From positions 30,393-94,392 of the forward strand of contig CANRGX010000007.1 in assembly GCA_947630215.1 (NCBI GenBank): a DNA stretch of 64,000 bases. Reading direction: 5' to 3'. Shown in pieces: positions 8,809 through 17,711 of this stretch. A model generated the notes under the pieces. The model was given only the letters and a program-made list of their open reading frames with translations, was not told the origin of the DNA and made no database searches. The stretch comes from an uncultured Eisenbergiella sp. GTDB taxonomy: Bacteria > Bacillota > Clostridia > Lachnospirales > Lachnospiraceae. Each line of letters opens with the position of its first letter. The first letter of the stretch is position 1. The translations under genes were made by a program, and so were the position numbers.

Positions 8809-10178
8809 TTTATTTTCCTCCCAAACATAACAGTCAAAACAGAAACGTAGGAAACCAGGACCAAATATCGAACGATTGTATGGCTATATAAAAATGCGCA
8901 TATGCCGGAGGCCGCAAAACCAAGTACAACCGTTAATAACACCTTTTTATAACTGTATACCCCTGCATATCCCAGTCGGGCAACCAGAACCATATGAATC
9001 ACCAAAAGCCACAAATAACCGGCCAGAGTCGTATAGGCGGCGGCGGTGTACCCGAATCTGGGAATGAAAACATAATTCAGTATCAAATTCAACAGCGCAG
9101 CAGATACGCTGGCAAATGCCATCCCCACTGTTTTCTTCTTGCATTGCTCTACGTTTACGAACATGGTATATAAGAATTGGCACACACACCCAAGCATTAC
9201 CGGCGGCATAACATATACGGCTTCCATATAGGAACGTCCGCCCATGATCCACAGGATTTCCGGAGCAATCAACATAACGGCTAAACTGCAGCAGGCAAAA
9301 ACGTCTATATATTTAAAGGAAAAAAGCCGAATTTGATCATACTCCTCATTGGCAAGTTTTTCTGCAAGCCATGGGCTATATGCCATATTGCATGCCGTCA
9401 GTAATAACATCATGATAAGTCCGCAGTTGTATGCGAGACCGTATAAAGCGGTTTTCTCTGTTCCGCAAAAAAAGGTAATCATCAGTCTGTCCGTTGAATG
9501 AAGCACAATCAACGATAAGGAATGCGGAATATACGGCAGCCCGATTTGTAACGCATATTTCCAACTGGACAGATAAATTCTCTTTTTTCTATGTGCAAAA
9601 AACAGGAATAGCGCTCCGCCCAAAAAAATTGTTCCGACGGCCATTCCCAGAATAACGGCAGTCAGTTTATTTTCCAGAATAAGGGAAAATATAAGCGGGA
9701 AAATCAAACTGCATACAGAGACAATTATACTGATCAGCGCATTCTTTTTATATGCAAAGCAGAATCTTTCCCTTGCCTGGAACAAATCCACCGCAGGGGA
9801 AAAAAGCAGATACAACATCATGATATTCAGATGCTGCCTTTCAATTCCAAAAAAAGGTTCCAGATATTCCCAAAAAATATTGAAAAAAACGGTCCATCCT
9901 GCTACGGACATGAAACTGAGCAATAATACAGAAAAAATATAACTGTCAAACGTATCTGCGTAATCATACTTAGCACAGACCATTGTTGAAGATAGATTTA
10001 ACGTAACAAGGATCGTCAAAATAGCCAACAGAGAAGTATAATTATTGTAGATTCCATATGATTGTTTGGTCAGGATACGCGTAAAAATCGGAATCGTCAA
10101 GTAACTGATCCCGCGTACTAAAACATAAGAAAGCGTATACCATACTCCCGATTTTAAAGCTTTTATATTATTGTTCAT
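8766..10178 (-). CDS. Wzx-type polysaccharide flippase (second copy)
   Basis: This 470-residue polytopic protein has the oligosaccharide-flippase N-terminus ([20 protein letters not shown]) and about 12-14 membrane segments. It should translocate a lipid-linked oligosaccharide. Its close linkage to neuB suggests that it handles the sialylated product. The ATG follows an AGGAAA site. The last 43 bases overlap the GTG start of neuB, an unusually long overlap for this operon. Having two flippases in one locus suggests two repeat units or a replaced cassette (inference). Confidence 0.85.
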   Translation of the reverse strand: MNNNIKALKSGVWYTLSYVLVRGISYLTIPIFTRILTKQSYGIYNNYTSLLAILTILVTLNLSSTMVCAKYDYADTFDSYIFSVLLLSFMSVAGWTVFFNIFWEYLEPFFGIERQHLNIMMLYLLFSPAVDLFQARERFCFAYKKNALISIIVSVCSLIFPLIFSLILENKLTAVILGMAVGTIFLGGALFLFFAHRKKRIYLSSWKYALQIGLPYIPHSLSLIVLHSTDRLMITFFCGTEKTALYGLAYNCGLIMMLLLTACNMAYSPWLAEKLANEEYDQIRLFSFKYIDVFACCSLAVMLIAPEILWIMGGRSYMEAVYVMPPVMLGCVCQFLYTMFVNVEQCKKKTVGMAFASVSAALLNLILNYVFIPRFGYTAAAYTTLAGYLWLLVIHMVLVARLGYAGVYSYKKVLLTVVLGFAASGICAFLYSHTIVRYLVLVSYVSVLTVMFGRKIKCKKNFLSDLLKSE

Positions 10179-10211
10179 AGTTTTCCTGTCTTTATAATAC
10201 TCTTTCCTTTG

Positions 10212-12278
10212 CTAACTTAATTTTACAATAATCACTTCTTCATTCTCATACACAATACTTGAGGCTTCTAAAATATTTAAAATTGTTTCTTTATTTTCCG
10301 CAAAGGTCAAAAAGTAATCCACATCCTCATCGATCAACACTTCTATAGCCTGTTCATCTCCCTGTGCCGCGTCCATGATAATTTGATTATCTTTTTTCCA
10401 AATGCGGCGCTCTCCTATAATCCCAAAAGGATATTGGTAAAACATGGTGTCTTTTTGTAAATTTGCAGTAATTATGGCATAGTCCTCTGTATTCGACTTA
10501 ATCCATAATGCCGCTTCATATTCTTTCTCTGTAATAAGAATATTACCGTTCTCGTACGATGGCAGATCCGCGATCAGATCACATCTCGGCTCGCTATGAT
10601 TATAAACCATATATTTTGTCTGGTTTCTTTCTCCGCTGATTACCGATATTATTTTTGTGAGGCCCGACTCCATCGGGTAAAAAAAAGAATTGGAGCATAC
10701 AAAATACCAGCTTCCAATCAAAAGGAGCAGCATAGCTCCAATCGGCTGTATCCTTTTCATTTTAGAATGTGCTTTTAAGAAATCACCCTCCATAAATTCT
10801 TCTATAACTTTTAAAGAGAAACCTATTCCATACGGAATACCGGCCATTATAAAATACATTTGCGAATAGCCGCCCAGTTTTAATGCTCTTGTCAATATTA
10901 CTCCGGTTATAAATCCACAGAGTGTAATGATATCGACAACATCCGTTTTCCTATAATTAACCGCCAGGAGTACAACTGCAGCACAGAATAAGACAAATAC
11001 TGCCGGCTGCGCCTTTAATACATAAAACAGCGAAAAAACAAATTCTCCAACAATGGGCAACTTGCTTGTAACCGAATAAACAGAAATCAACTCCGGTCTA
11101 TCAGCCAAAAGCGATCTCCCCGTCCCTCCTCCCACAAAAGAGGCCGCTTTTGAAGCTGCTCCGCCTATAGGGCCGCTGACAACAAGGATATATAGCTTCA
11201 GGAAAAGCGAAAGCAAAACGCTTCCATATACGAATCCGCCAACAAGATTTCTTTTTTTCGGAATCAATACCCAACATACGCATGTTATGCCTATCATCAG
11301 CAATACGATTGCTGCAATCGGTCCCTTGGTGCCAACACAGGTGAAGAAGCATATCAGTATGGCGGCAAATAATCTCCAGTTGAACCTGACTTCCTTAATC
11401 TGCTTCATCCAGAAAGCCATTGTCAGCAGCCCGAATGCCGTACCTACATCGTAACCAAAGGGAGAGGTAAACAGATGGGAAATTATCGTCACCCTGACAA
11501 GCTGTTCGTCTCCTGTCGTAAACAACGCAAGAATCATTCCAAACGCAATATATGAGGGTTTTCTCAATACTGTCTTAAAAAAGCAATATGCTGCGCACAC
11601 CAGCAATATCGCTGACTGAACAAATGAAAACCCAAACACAAAACCATTAATGGGAATGCCCGTACACATACACACGACAGCTCCCTGCATACTGGAGAAA
11701 TAATGGTAATAATACGGGGCACCGATAATTCTGTAGTCTTCCGGGGGAAATTTCTTTGATAAACTGACAATATCTCCTGCCCAATAGAAAGAATCCCGAT
11801 AATATGTATTAAATCCCAGCAGCCCGGGACTCATATTATTTGCAGCGGAAACAAAAAACTGAAACAGTAAAACAAAAAGCAAGAAAAGATAGACAAAATT
11901 CTTCTTCTTTCTATCCAGTCTGCAAATTTGTTTCAAATGACCCGACTTAATCAAATATATAAAAGACAAAATACTGATGCAGTATAAGGATATTATCAGA
12001 GGTGTTTTTCCATAGAGGGGAAAAACAATCAAATAAAGAATTATATTAAAAGCATATCCAAATGCGTACGATATACCGAAGGTTTCCCAAAAATCCAAAT
12101 TTTCAATATCAATCAATTTGAGTACGGCATACCCAACGGTTAAAATCCCGAACGTTTGAAACAGGAGAAAAATAAGCGCATAAACTACGGAAATTTCTTG
12201 AAAAAAGGCGCTGATTCCACAATACACCAATAAAAGCAAAACGCTTATCATAACAGGGATTCTCAACCTGGCTTTCAT
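10212..12278 (-). CDS. Large polytopic membrane protein of unknown family (putative GT-C or polymerase)
   Basis: This 688-residue protein has about 13 hydrophobic segments through roughly residue 540 and a C-terminal soluble part of about 150 residues (from about SGERNQTKY onward). The architecture resembles GT-C membrane glycosyltransferases or polymerases, but I recognise no specific family motif. The long loop near residues 145-185 (YYRDSFYWAGDIVSL) holds acidic and aromatic residues like those found in GT-C active sites. A TAGGAGAG site precedes the ATG. It lies between the sialyltransferase-like gene and a flippase, so it could be the polymerase for the sialylated unit. That role is inferred from position only. 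Confidence 0.6.
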   Translation of the reverse strand: MKARLRIPVMISVLLLLVYCGISAFFQEISVVYALIFLLFQTFGILTVGYAVLKLIDIENLDFWETFGISYAFGYAFNIILYLIVFPLYGKTPLIISLYCISILSFIYLIKSGHLKQICRLDRKKKNFVYLFLLFVLLFQFFVSAANNMSPGLLGFNTYYRDSFYWAGDIVSLSKKFPPEDYRIIGAPYYYHYFSSMQGAVVCMCTGIPINGFVFGFSFVQSAILLVCAAYCFFKTVLRKPSYIAFGMILALFTTGDEQLVRVTIISHLFTSPFGYDVGTAFGLLTMAFWMKQIKEVRFNWRLFAAILICFFTCVGTKGPIAAIVLLMIGITCVCWVLIPKKRNLVGGFVYGSVLLSLFLKLYILVVSGPIGGAASKAASFVGGGTGRSLLADRPELISVYSVTSKLPIVGEFVFSLFYVLKAQPAVFVLFCAAVVLLAVNYRKTDVVDIITLCGFITGVILTRALKLGGYSQMYFIMAGIPYGIGFSLKVIEEFMEGDFLKAHSKMKRIQPIGAMLLLLIGSWYFVCSNSFFYPMESGLTKIISVISGERNQTKYMVYNHSEPRCDLIADLPSYENGNILITEKEYEAALWIKSNTEDYAIITANLQKDTMFYQYPFGIIGERRIWKKDNQIIMDAAQGDEQAIEVLIDEDVDYFLTFAENKETILNILEASSIVYENEEVIIVKLS

Positions 12279-12291
12279 GCTTCTCTCCTAT

Positions 12292-13422
12292 TTACGTATC
12301 TATTACGATCCAGTTTTCTTCCTGCAGTTCCATGATCTTACTTGTCCAGTTCAAAACGCTGTGATATGACTTTGATTGAATATTTTTAAAATACACTACT
12401 TTGAATTGACGGTTCTCTCTGCATGCTTTCAGCAACAAGGTAGATACAGATAAAAATAACAACGGCGTTTCCGGAAATAAATCAAGAACCTCCTCTCCAG
12501 ATATCGACATATAATCTGCCTTGACATTCAAATCGTCCCATTGATAAGGATATTCTTCTCTCGGGTGCGGTTTTATCAGGATGGCCTTATCTGCATATTC
12601 TTTTTTTAACCATTTATGCAAAAATTCATAGATATAGTCTGCATGATAGTTTTCAACGAACGGCGCAGAGAAAATAATAAGGTCATATTTCTTTTCCGCT
12701 TCCCTTATTCCTGCTTCCGGTTTTTGTTTCCTTTCCGTTTCATCTGCAAATAACTGTTTTATTTTCTTATAATTTCTATATTTCAGTTTGTCAGGAAGGC
12801 TGCTGTATTTTATTATGCTGGAATCGCACTTCATTCTATATTGATACCCGTGGCTCACGAAATTCATAATATTCAGCTTGGCCAGGATGAAATAGAGTAT
12901 CTGTTCCCAATTCACAACATTCCGTATATGAAAAAGCGGAGCATAGTCAGATAGTCCTTCTTCCATACATATTAGAATTTTTTTCGTCCCAATTCCAATG
13001 TTGATAAATGTGTTTTCAATACTATTGCACCTTGAATGCACGATGATTTTTTTGTAATCCGTTTTTCCCGTAATACTCTCAATCAGTTTTTTGTCATAAA
13101 GATCACGCTTCCGGAAAAGATTCAGGAAAAAATAATTTACTACAATCTTTATTTTCTCTAACACCGGCAAATCCATTCTTCCATTTTCAACAACATATAC
13201 ATTCGAAAAAAAACCGCACTTCAAGCATTCGTTATACATTATATTTACTATTCTTTTTCCGGTGTTCCCAACGGTAAACGGAATGATTACAGCCTCCCAT
13301 ATCCCCTCCGGGTACATAGAATGATACCATTTTGTTTGAAAAAGCATATATTGGTTAGGAATGGCCACTAAAACTCTGTCTTCCTTTCCGATTTTTTCTT
13401 CATCTATCCCGTTTACACGCAT
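12292..13422 (-). CDS. Sialyltransferase-like GT-B protein (GT38/GT52-type motifs)
   Basis: The 376-residue soluble protein has the three short motifs shared by bacterial sialyltransferases: E-E-G at residues 154-156 (CMEEGLSDY), H-P at 286-287 (IKPHPRE) and a Ser/Thr group at 325-328 (LSVST). In known enzymes of this type the acidic motif supplies the general base and HP contacts CMP of the donor. The gene lies in a locus encoding neuA, neuB and neuC, which would supply CMP-sialic acid. The start has a GGAGT-type site at normal spacing. Overall similarity to characterised enzymes cannot be judged here; a Kdo- or glycerophosphate-type GT-B enzyme is the alternative. Confidence 0.6.
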   Translation of the reverse strand: MRVNGIDEEKIGKEDRVLVAIPNQYMLFQTKWYHSMYPEGIWEAVIIPFTVGNTGKRIVNIMYNECLKCGFFSNVYVVENGRMDLPVLEKIKIVVNYFFLNLFRKRDLYDKKLIESITGKTDYKKIIVHSRCNSIENTFINIGIGTKKILICMEEGLSDYAPLFHIRNVVNWEQILYFILAKLNIMNFVSHGYQYRMKCDSSIIKYSSLPDKLKYRNYKKIKQLFADETERKQKPEAGIREAEKKYDLIIFSAPFVENYHADYIYEFLHKWLKKEYADKAILIKPHPREEYPYQWDDLNVKADYMSISGEEVLDLFPETPLLFLSVSTLLLKACRENRQFKVVYFKNIQSKSYHSVLNWTSKIMELQEENWIVIDT

Positions 13423-13465
13423 AATGACTCCTATATATGAAATACCGGCATATGCTGGCTCAAAA

Positions 13466-14494
13466 TTACATCTCCACCAGTTGATAGATCAGGGCCGTCA
13501 GTTTATACAATTTAAAACGGCTGTATCTTAATAATTGAATACACAAATTTTCATTTGCGTAATAAACATCTGCTGACTGCATCTTCAGTTTTTGATCATA
13601 CGCTATCATTTCTTCCTTTTTCACTTTGTTATTGTAACTTAATAAAACTGCATAAATCCCCTGAATATGGTTATTGATGTATCGTACATAAAACCTACAT
13701 TGGTTTTCTGTCAATTTATCCTTATTCTGATTGTAATATGCGACCAGCCAATCTGCGACATCCATATACTGGCCATGGTTTTTCCGCCGGCTCTCCATAG
13801 CCACGCTCTGTCCGTCCCTTCCCAGCCAATATCGGCATATCGTCCAGTCCACATAGGTAACCGTTTTGGCATACCACAAAGAATAGAGGACATACTCTGT
13901 ATCAATATAAAAATGATGACAGTGGCACCGCACATTTGCCTTTTGTAAAACAGTATTCCTTATAAAATAATTGTGCATTCCAAACAGCGGGATCTGCTTT
14001 CCAAGATAGTCGTCCAATAATACTTCCCGGAAGCTTGGCAAGTTCTTAATTTTCCCTGCGTCTACTACTTTTTTCCCTTTTAATCCCTTAATTCCCCCGC
14101 CCTGAAGCACCTTATCATCGGAATCTACTGTAACCATATCTGCGACGATCAAATCCGATTCGCATTTTTTCATATATTGTATAAGTTTGACATAATTCTC
14201 CGTATCCACCCAATCATCAGCATCGGAAAGATATACATACTTTCCCGTTACCGCCTGTATACAGCTATTGATAGCGGAACCATGGCCCCCGTTTTCCTGG
14301 TGTATTACTTTGACGACATCCGGATATCCGCTTTTATAATCATCCGCAATTTGGGCAGTACCGTCCGTCGAACCGTCGTCAACAATAATGATTTCTACGT
14401 CGTCTAAAATCCGTTTATCCAATAATGTGGTCATGATTTTATTTAAATACTTTTCTGCGTTATAGGCCGCAATTCCTACGCTCAATATCTTCAT
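13466..14494 (-). CDS. GT2 family glycosyltransferase
   Basis: This is a 342-residue inverting GT-A glycosyltransferase. The nucleotide-sugar site is visible as IIIVDDGSTDGT and the DxD-type metal site as YLSDADDW, with the N-terminal SVGIAAYNAEKYL strand. The longer frame begins 30 codons upstream, but the ATG at 14494 is preceded by AGGAGAAAGAAC, and the GT2 fold begins directly there. There is no membrane anchor. Donor and acceptor are not predictable. It lies between the sialyltransferase-like gene and the epimerase gene. Confidence 0.85.
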   Translation of the reverse strand: MKILSVGIAAYNAEKYLNKIMTTLLDKRILDDVEIIIVDDGSTDGTAQIADDYKSGYPDVVKVIHQENGGHGSAINSCIQAVTGKYVYLSDADDWVDTENYVKLIQYMKKCESDLIVADMVTVDSDDKVLQGGGIKGLKGKKVVDAGKIKNLPSFREVLLDDYLGKQIPLFGMHNYFIRNTVLQKANVRCHCHHFYIDTEYVLYSLWYAKTVTYVDWTICRYWLGRDGQSVAMESRRKNHGQYMDVADWLVAYYNQNKDKLTENQCRFYVRYINNHIQGIYAVLLSYNNKVKKEEMIAYDQKLKMQSADVYYANENLCIQLLRYSRFKLYKLTALIYQLVEM

Positions 14495-14522
14495 GTTCTT
14501 TCTCCTGTCTGCAATCATCCTT

Positions 14523-15428
14523 CTACTCTCCAAATGAATACATTTCCAGCTGCTTTCTAAAGCCTGCATTGGTATGATATTCATTCAGATAATATTCCCA
14601 CAGCCGTTCTATGCCGCCGGTAAGATCGGTAAATGTAAATTCTCCTATTTCTGCAAGCAGCCTTGTGTTATCACCCGTATATGGCAGCTTATCCCCCCCT
14701 TGGCGTATGCGGACGGGAAATCCTCTCCCGCACCTTTGTCCTATCAAATCCGCTATCTTGGAAAGTCTGACGGCACTTCCCGTACACACATTATAATCAT
14801 GATATTCAGGGGTATGTTCAATATACCAAATCATAAGCCGGCGCAAATCATCGATATACAGATAATCAAATTCCATATCCTGATAAATGGAAATCGGAAA
14901 CCCTCTTAATATTCGGCACATATTATTCGAGATAAACCGCCGGTTCCATTCCTCATATTTCCCATATACGCCAAAGAGACGCAGATTATATATATTTTCT
15001 GACTTTCTTGCACTCTGGTTCATAATATATTTGGAAAACCCATAGGCATCCTGCGGAATGTGTGTCCCAAAGTATCCTTCCGACATATTGGGGATATAGT
15101 GCTGCGTATCAAATTCTGCCCCCGAGCCAAAATAGTACAGCTTTTTATAGAGCTGGCTGCACCGTGCAAGATTCCAATACATTCTCAAATTTCCGTACAA
15201 AATGTCATACGGATTTACATTCTCTTTATTGATTCTGGTATTATTTGTATTGGCACAGTGAATTACCGTATCAAAAGAATGTTCCTCCAAATACTGTGCG
15301 GTCTTTTCCGTGTCCAGCAGATCCAGTTCATAACGGGACGGCGCGTATACCTGATACTGCTCTTTCAGACCTTCCGCCAGATTCCTGCCAATGAATCCAC
15401 CGCCGCCTGTTACTAAAATCTTTTGCAT
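14523..15428 (-). CDS. NAD(P)-dependent extended SDR epimerase/reductase (possible YerF-like role)
   Basis: The 301-residue Rossmann protein starts with KILVTGGGGFIG and carries the SDR catalytic pair as DAYGFSKY (Tyr-x3-Lys). The ATG at 15428 has an AAGGGG site, while an in-frame ATG 27 bases upstream has none. It may epimerise or reduce a keto group of a nucleotide sugar. The locus also encodes a YerE-like enzyme and the complete RfbF-G-H set. In the yersiniose pathway the YerE product is reduced by an SDR called YerF, so this protein is a candidate for that step (inference). A plain NDP-sugar epimerase or dTDP-4-keto reductase remains possible. Confidence 0.75.
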   Translation of the reverse strand: MQKILVTGGGGFIGRNLAEGLKEQYQVYAPSRYELDLLDTEKTAQYLEEHSFDTVIHCANTNNTRINKENVNPYDILYGNLRMYWNLARCSQLYKKLYYFGSGAEFDTQHYIPNMSEGYFGTHIPQDAYGFSKYIMNQSARKSENIYNLRLFGVYGKYEEWNRRFISNNMCRILRGFPISIYQDMEFDYLYIDDLRRLMIWYIEHTPEYHDYNVCTGSAVRLSKIADLIGQRCGRGFPVRIRQGGDKLPYTGDNTRLLAEIGEFTFTDLTGGIERLWEYYLNEYHTNAGFRKQLEMYSFGE

Positions 15429-15470
15429 TCTTTTCCCCTTAAAACCGTCCGCCATACTGTAAAATTCCCG

Positions 15471-16421
15471 TCAGATACCGGCCGAATCTTCCGTTTCAAA
15501 ATTGATTTCTTCCGTTGTAACCACATCAGGCAATGTGGACACCCGGTTCAATACTTCTCCCACATATTCCCCCAGGATCCCCAAAATAAAAATCTGTACG
15601 GATCCCAGGAAAAACATGCCGATCAATATCGGCGCAGTTCCCGCTTGAAAGCTGTGCCACCAGATCAGTTTTAGGACCAGGTAAACCAGCCCGATCACAA
15701 AACTAAAAAAGGAAAGTCCCAATCCCACAACTGTCATAATACGAATAGGCGCGGTTGAAGTGGTAACGAGAGAATTGACGGCAAAACTCAGATACCTCCA
15801 TACATTATAAGAGGATTTCCCACTTTTCCTCTTTTTCTGCGCGTAGGGGATCAGCTTCACCTCACATCCCATGTCTGCAATAGCAAACCGTAATTGAAAA
15901 TCATAGTCTGTTTTCATATACCTTTCCAGAATATCTCTGTCGCAAAGAGTAATGCCTGATATATGCTCATATTGCGGTACATTGGATAAATTTTTTATAA
16001 TCCTATAATAAAAATGACGAAGGGCATATTTTATTTTTCCTTCCTCAGAACTGGTCTTCTGTCCGCAAACAATCTTATACCCTTCTTCCCAGCATTTTAA
16101 AAAATCAGGGATCAGCTCCGGCGGATCCTGAAAATCACAGGCAATAATAACCAGGACGTCACCGGTTACATATCTTGAGGCATTTTTGAAGGATCTGCCG
16201 TCTGTTCCGTAATTCCTGCTGTTCATCAGGACCTTAATATGCCTATCCTGAGACGCAAGTTCACGTAAAATTTCCTTTGTGCCATCGGTAGAACAGTTAT
16301 CGGTAAATATTATCTCATACTCGTATGGGAGCTTTTGCATAATATCAGTCAGGGTTTCTGCCATATCCCGAACATTTCCCACTTCATTATAGCAGGGAAC
16401 GGATATACTTACTTTTTTCAT
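15471..16421 (-). CDS. Membrane-anchored GT2 glycosyltransferase, GtrB/DPM1 type
   Basis: This 316-residue protein has an N-terminal GT2 domain (SVPCYNEVGN, FTDNCSTDGT, ACDFQDPPELI) and two C-terminal membrane helices (about residues 230-305). This layout is typical of GtrB, ArnC and dolichol-phosphate-mannose-like enzymes, which load a sugar onto polyprenyl phosphate at the cytoplasmic face. Such a product would feed the two GT-C-like membrane enzymes of the locus (inference). Three ATGs compete; 16421 has the best spacing (nine bases) from the AGGAG at 16431-16435. The acid pair of the metal site is D-x-Q-D, as usual in this subfamily. Confidence 0.82.
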   Translation of the reverse strand: MKKVSISVPCYNEVGNVRDMAETLTDIMQKLPYEYEIIFTDNCSTDGTKEILRELASQDRHIKVLMNSRNYGTDGRSFKNASRYVTGDVLVIIACDFQDPPELIPDFLKCWEEGYKIVCGQKTSSEEGKIKYALRHFYYRIIKNLSNVPQYEHISGITLCDRDILERYMKTDYDFQLRFAIADMGCEVKLIPYAQKKRKSGKSSYNVWRYLSFAVNSLVTTSTAPIRIMTVVGLGLSFFSFVIGLVYLVLKLIWWHSFQAGTAPILIGMFFLGSVQIFILGILGEYVGEVLNRVSTLPDVVTTEEINFETEDSAGI

Positions 16422-16489
16422 AACCATCATCTCCTGTATAAGATACCAATAGAACTGTGTGCTCCATAGTCCCGGCGTATCATGGATCC

Positions 16490-17662
16490 TTATAGCTGCT
16501 CTCCTACGGCAACATATTCCTGATTCAACGCTCCCTCACCTTTACACCGGTCGCAGAAAGCAATATATCCATTTTCAAAAGCATTTTCTACATCAAATCT
16601 TAGCAGCTCCCGCAGCATCTCCTGCCTGCTTAACCGATTGAAAACATCAAGCTGTATAATTTCATCCTTAGCGCATTCCTTTACCGAAGCAATTCCCGCA
16701 ATATATGCGTTCCCCAACTGTCCGCAGGGAAAGATCATTCCATCTATGAGGGATCTGCGATCTAATTTACAATCCTCATAACGCTCAATCAGCTGTTCTT
16801 TTGTTAAGCCCGAAGGCTGCAGGGGATTTCCCAAATCAATCCACCTAAGAGTTCTGCTGAACACATATTTTATTTTGCTGTTATCCAGTACTTTCCTCAA
16901 TTTATCATATTGCGTATCAGACGTTAACGGATGCCCGCAGGAGGAATAATCACTGATAAAAAAGTTCACATGATAGCGCACCAGCGTTTTTTGCAGTTCC
17001 TCCGTTGGAATAACAGTGCCGTTTGTCACAAGAGTAAATTCCCCAATCTTCTGTCTGTAATTTTCCCCAATATACTCTACCAACTCCTTCAATCGGGGAT
17101 ATAAAAGCGGCTCTCCCCCTACAAGCCTGAACCGCGCGGTCCAGTCGATATTGCAAAAATACCTTTCAAGATCTGCTTTTAAGCTTTCCAGTAAACGGTT
17201 TTTACGGTTTAACGCATAAGGCATATACGCCGCGCATTTTTTGCATCTTAACGTACATAATGTGGTAATTGGCATTTCCATATAGGGAACGGCCAGCTTC
17301 TGTTGGTATTCCCAGCCCCAATAAGAAATAAAATACTGGTAATATGAGAAATCCGTATTTTCTTGATAGCCCATGCGCTTTAATTCTTCACAGATCGCAT
17401 TTCTTGTGACAGGATAATGATTGGTTATTATGATTTTGTGTCTCCGATCACTTAATAATTGTTTGACACTTTTTACTTCGTACCCCGCGAAAGATTTTCC
17501 GCATATCTGCTCATTTCTGTCAACAATATAAGCGATTTTCATAATATCACCGATGGATGCAATCAACGACTCCGCAAATTCTGTGCACCCCCAAAGAACA
17601 TAGGTTTCTTCTCTGTTAAAAATAGTCATCCAATCGGCTATTTGCCTTGTCTCCTGCCTCAT
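16490..17662 (-). CDS. Two-domain radical SAM protein with Rossmann-like N-terminal domain
   Basis: Residues 1-115 form a Rossmann-like domain (VLWGCTEFAESL, AYIVDRNEQICGKSFAGYEV) resembling the nucleotide-sugar-binding half seen in NeuD/PglD-type proteins. Residues 125-390 are a radical SAM domain with the cluster motif C136-x3-C140-x2-C143 and GGEP near residue 193. The C-terminus holds further cysteines (FPCGQLG, CDRCKG) that could bind an auxiliary SPASM-like iron-sulfur cluster. A strong AAAGGAG site precedes the ATG. It lies just downstream of the YerE-like gene, so it may modify a nucleotide sugar or a glycan unit by radical chemistry (inference). The substrate is unknown. Confidence 0.75.
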   Translation of the reverse strand: MRQETRQIADWMTIFNREETYVLWGCTEFAESLIASIGDIMKIAYIVDRNEQICGKSFAGYEVKSVKQLLSDRRHKIIITNHYPVTRNAICEELKRMGYQENTDFSYYQYFISYWGWEYQQKLAVPYMEMPITTLCTLRCKKCAAYMPYALNRKNRLLESLKADLERYFCNIDWTARFRLVGGEPLLYPRLKELVEYIGENYRQKIGEFTLVTNGTVIPTEELQKTLVRYHVNFFISDYSSCGHPLTSDTQYDKLRKVLDNSKIKYVFSRTLRWIDLGNPLQPSGLTKEQLIERYEDCKLDRRSLIDGMIFPCGQLGNAYIAGIASVKECAKDEIIQLDVFNRLSRQEMLRELLRFDVENAFENGYIAFCDRCKGEGALNQEYVAVGEQL

Positions 17663-17711
17663 CGTCTTGTTTCTCCTTTATCCAAATATGCAGGAAAATT
17701 GCGGCACAAAT

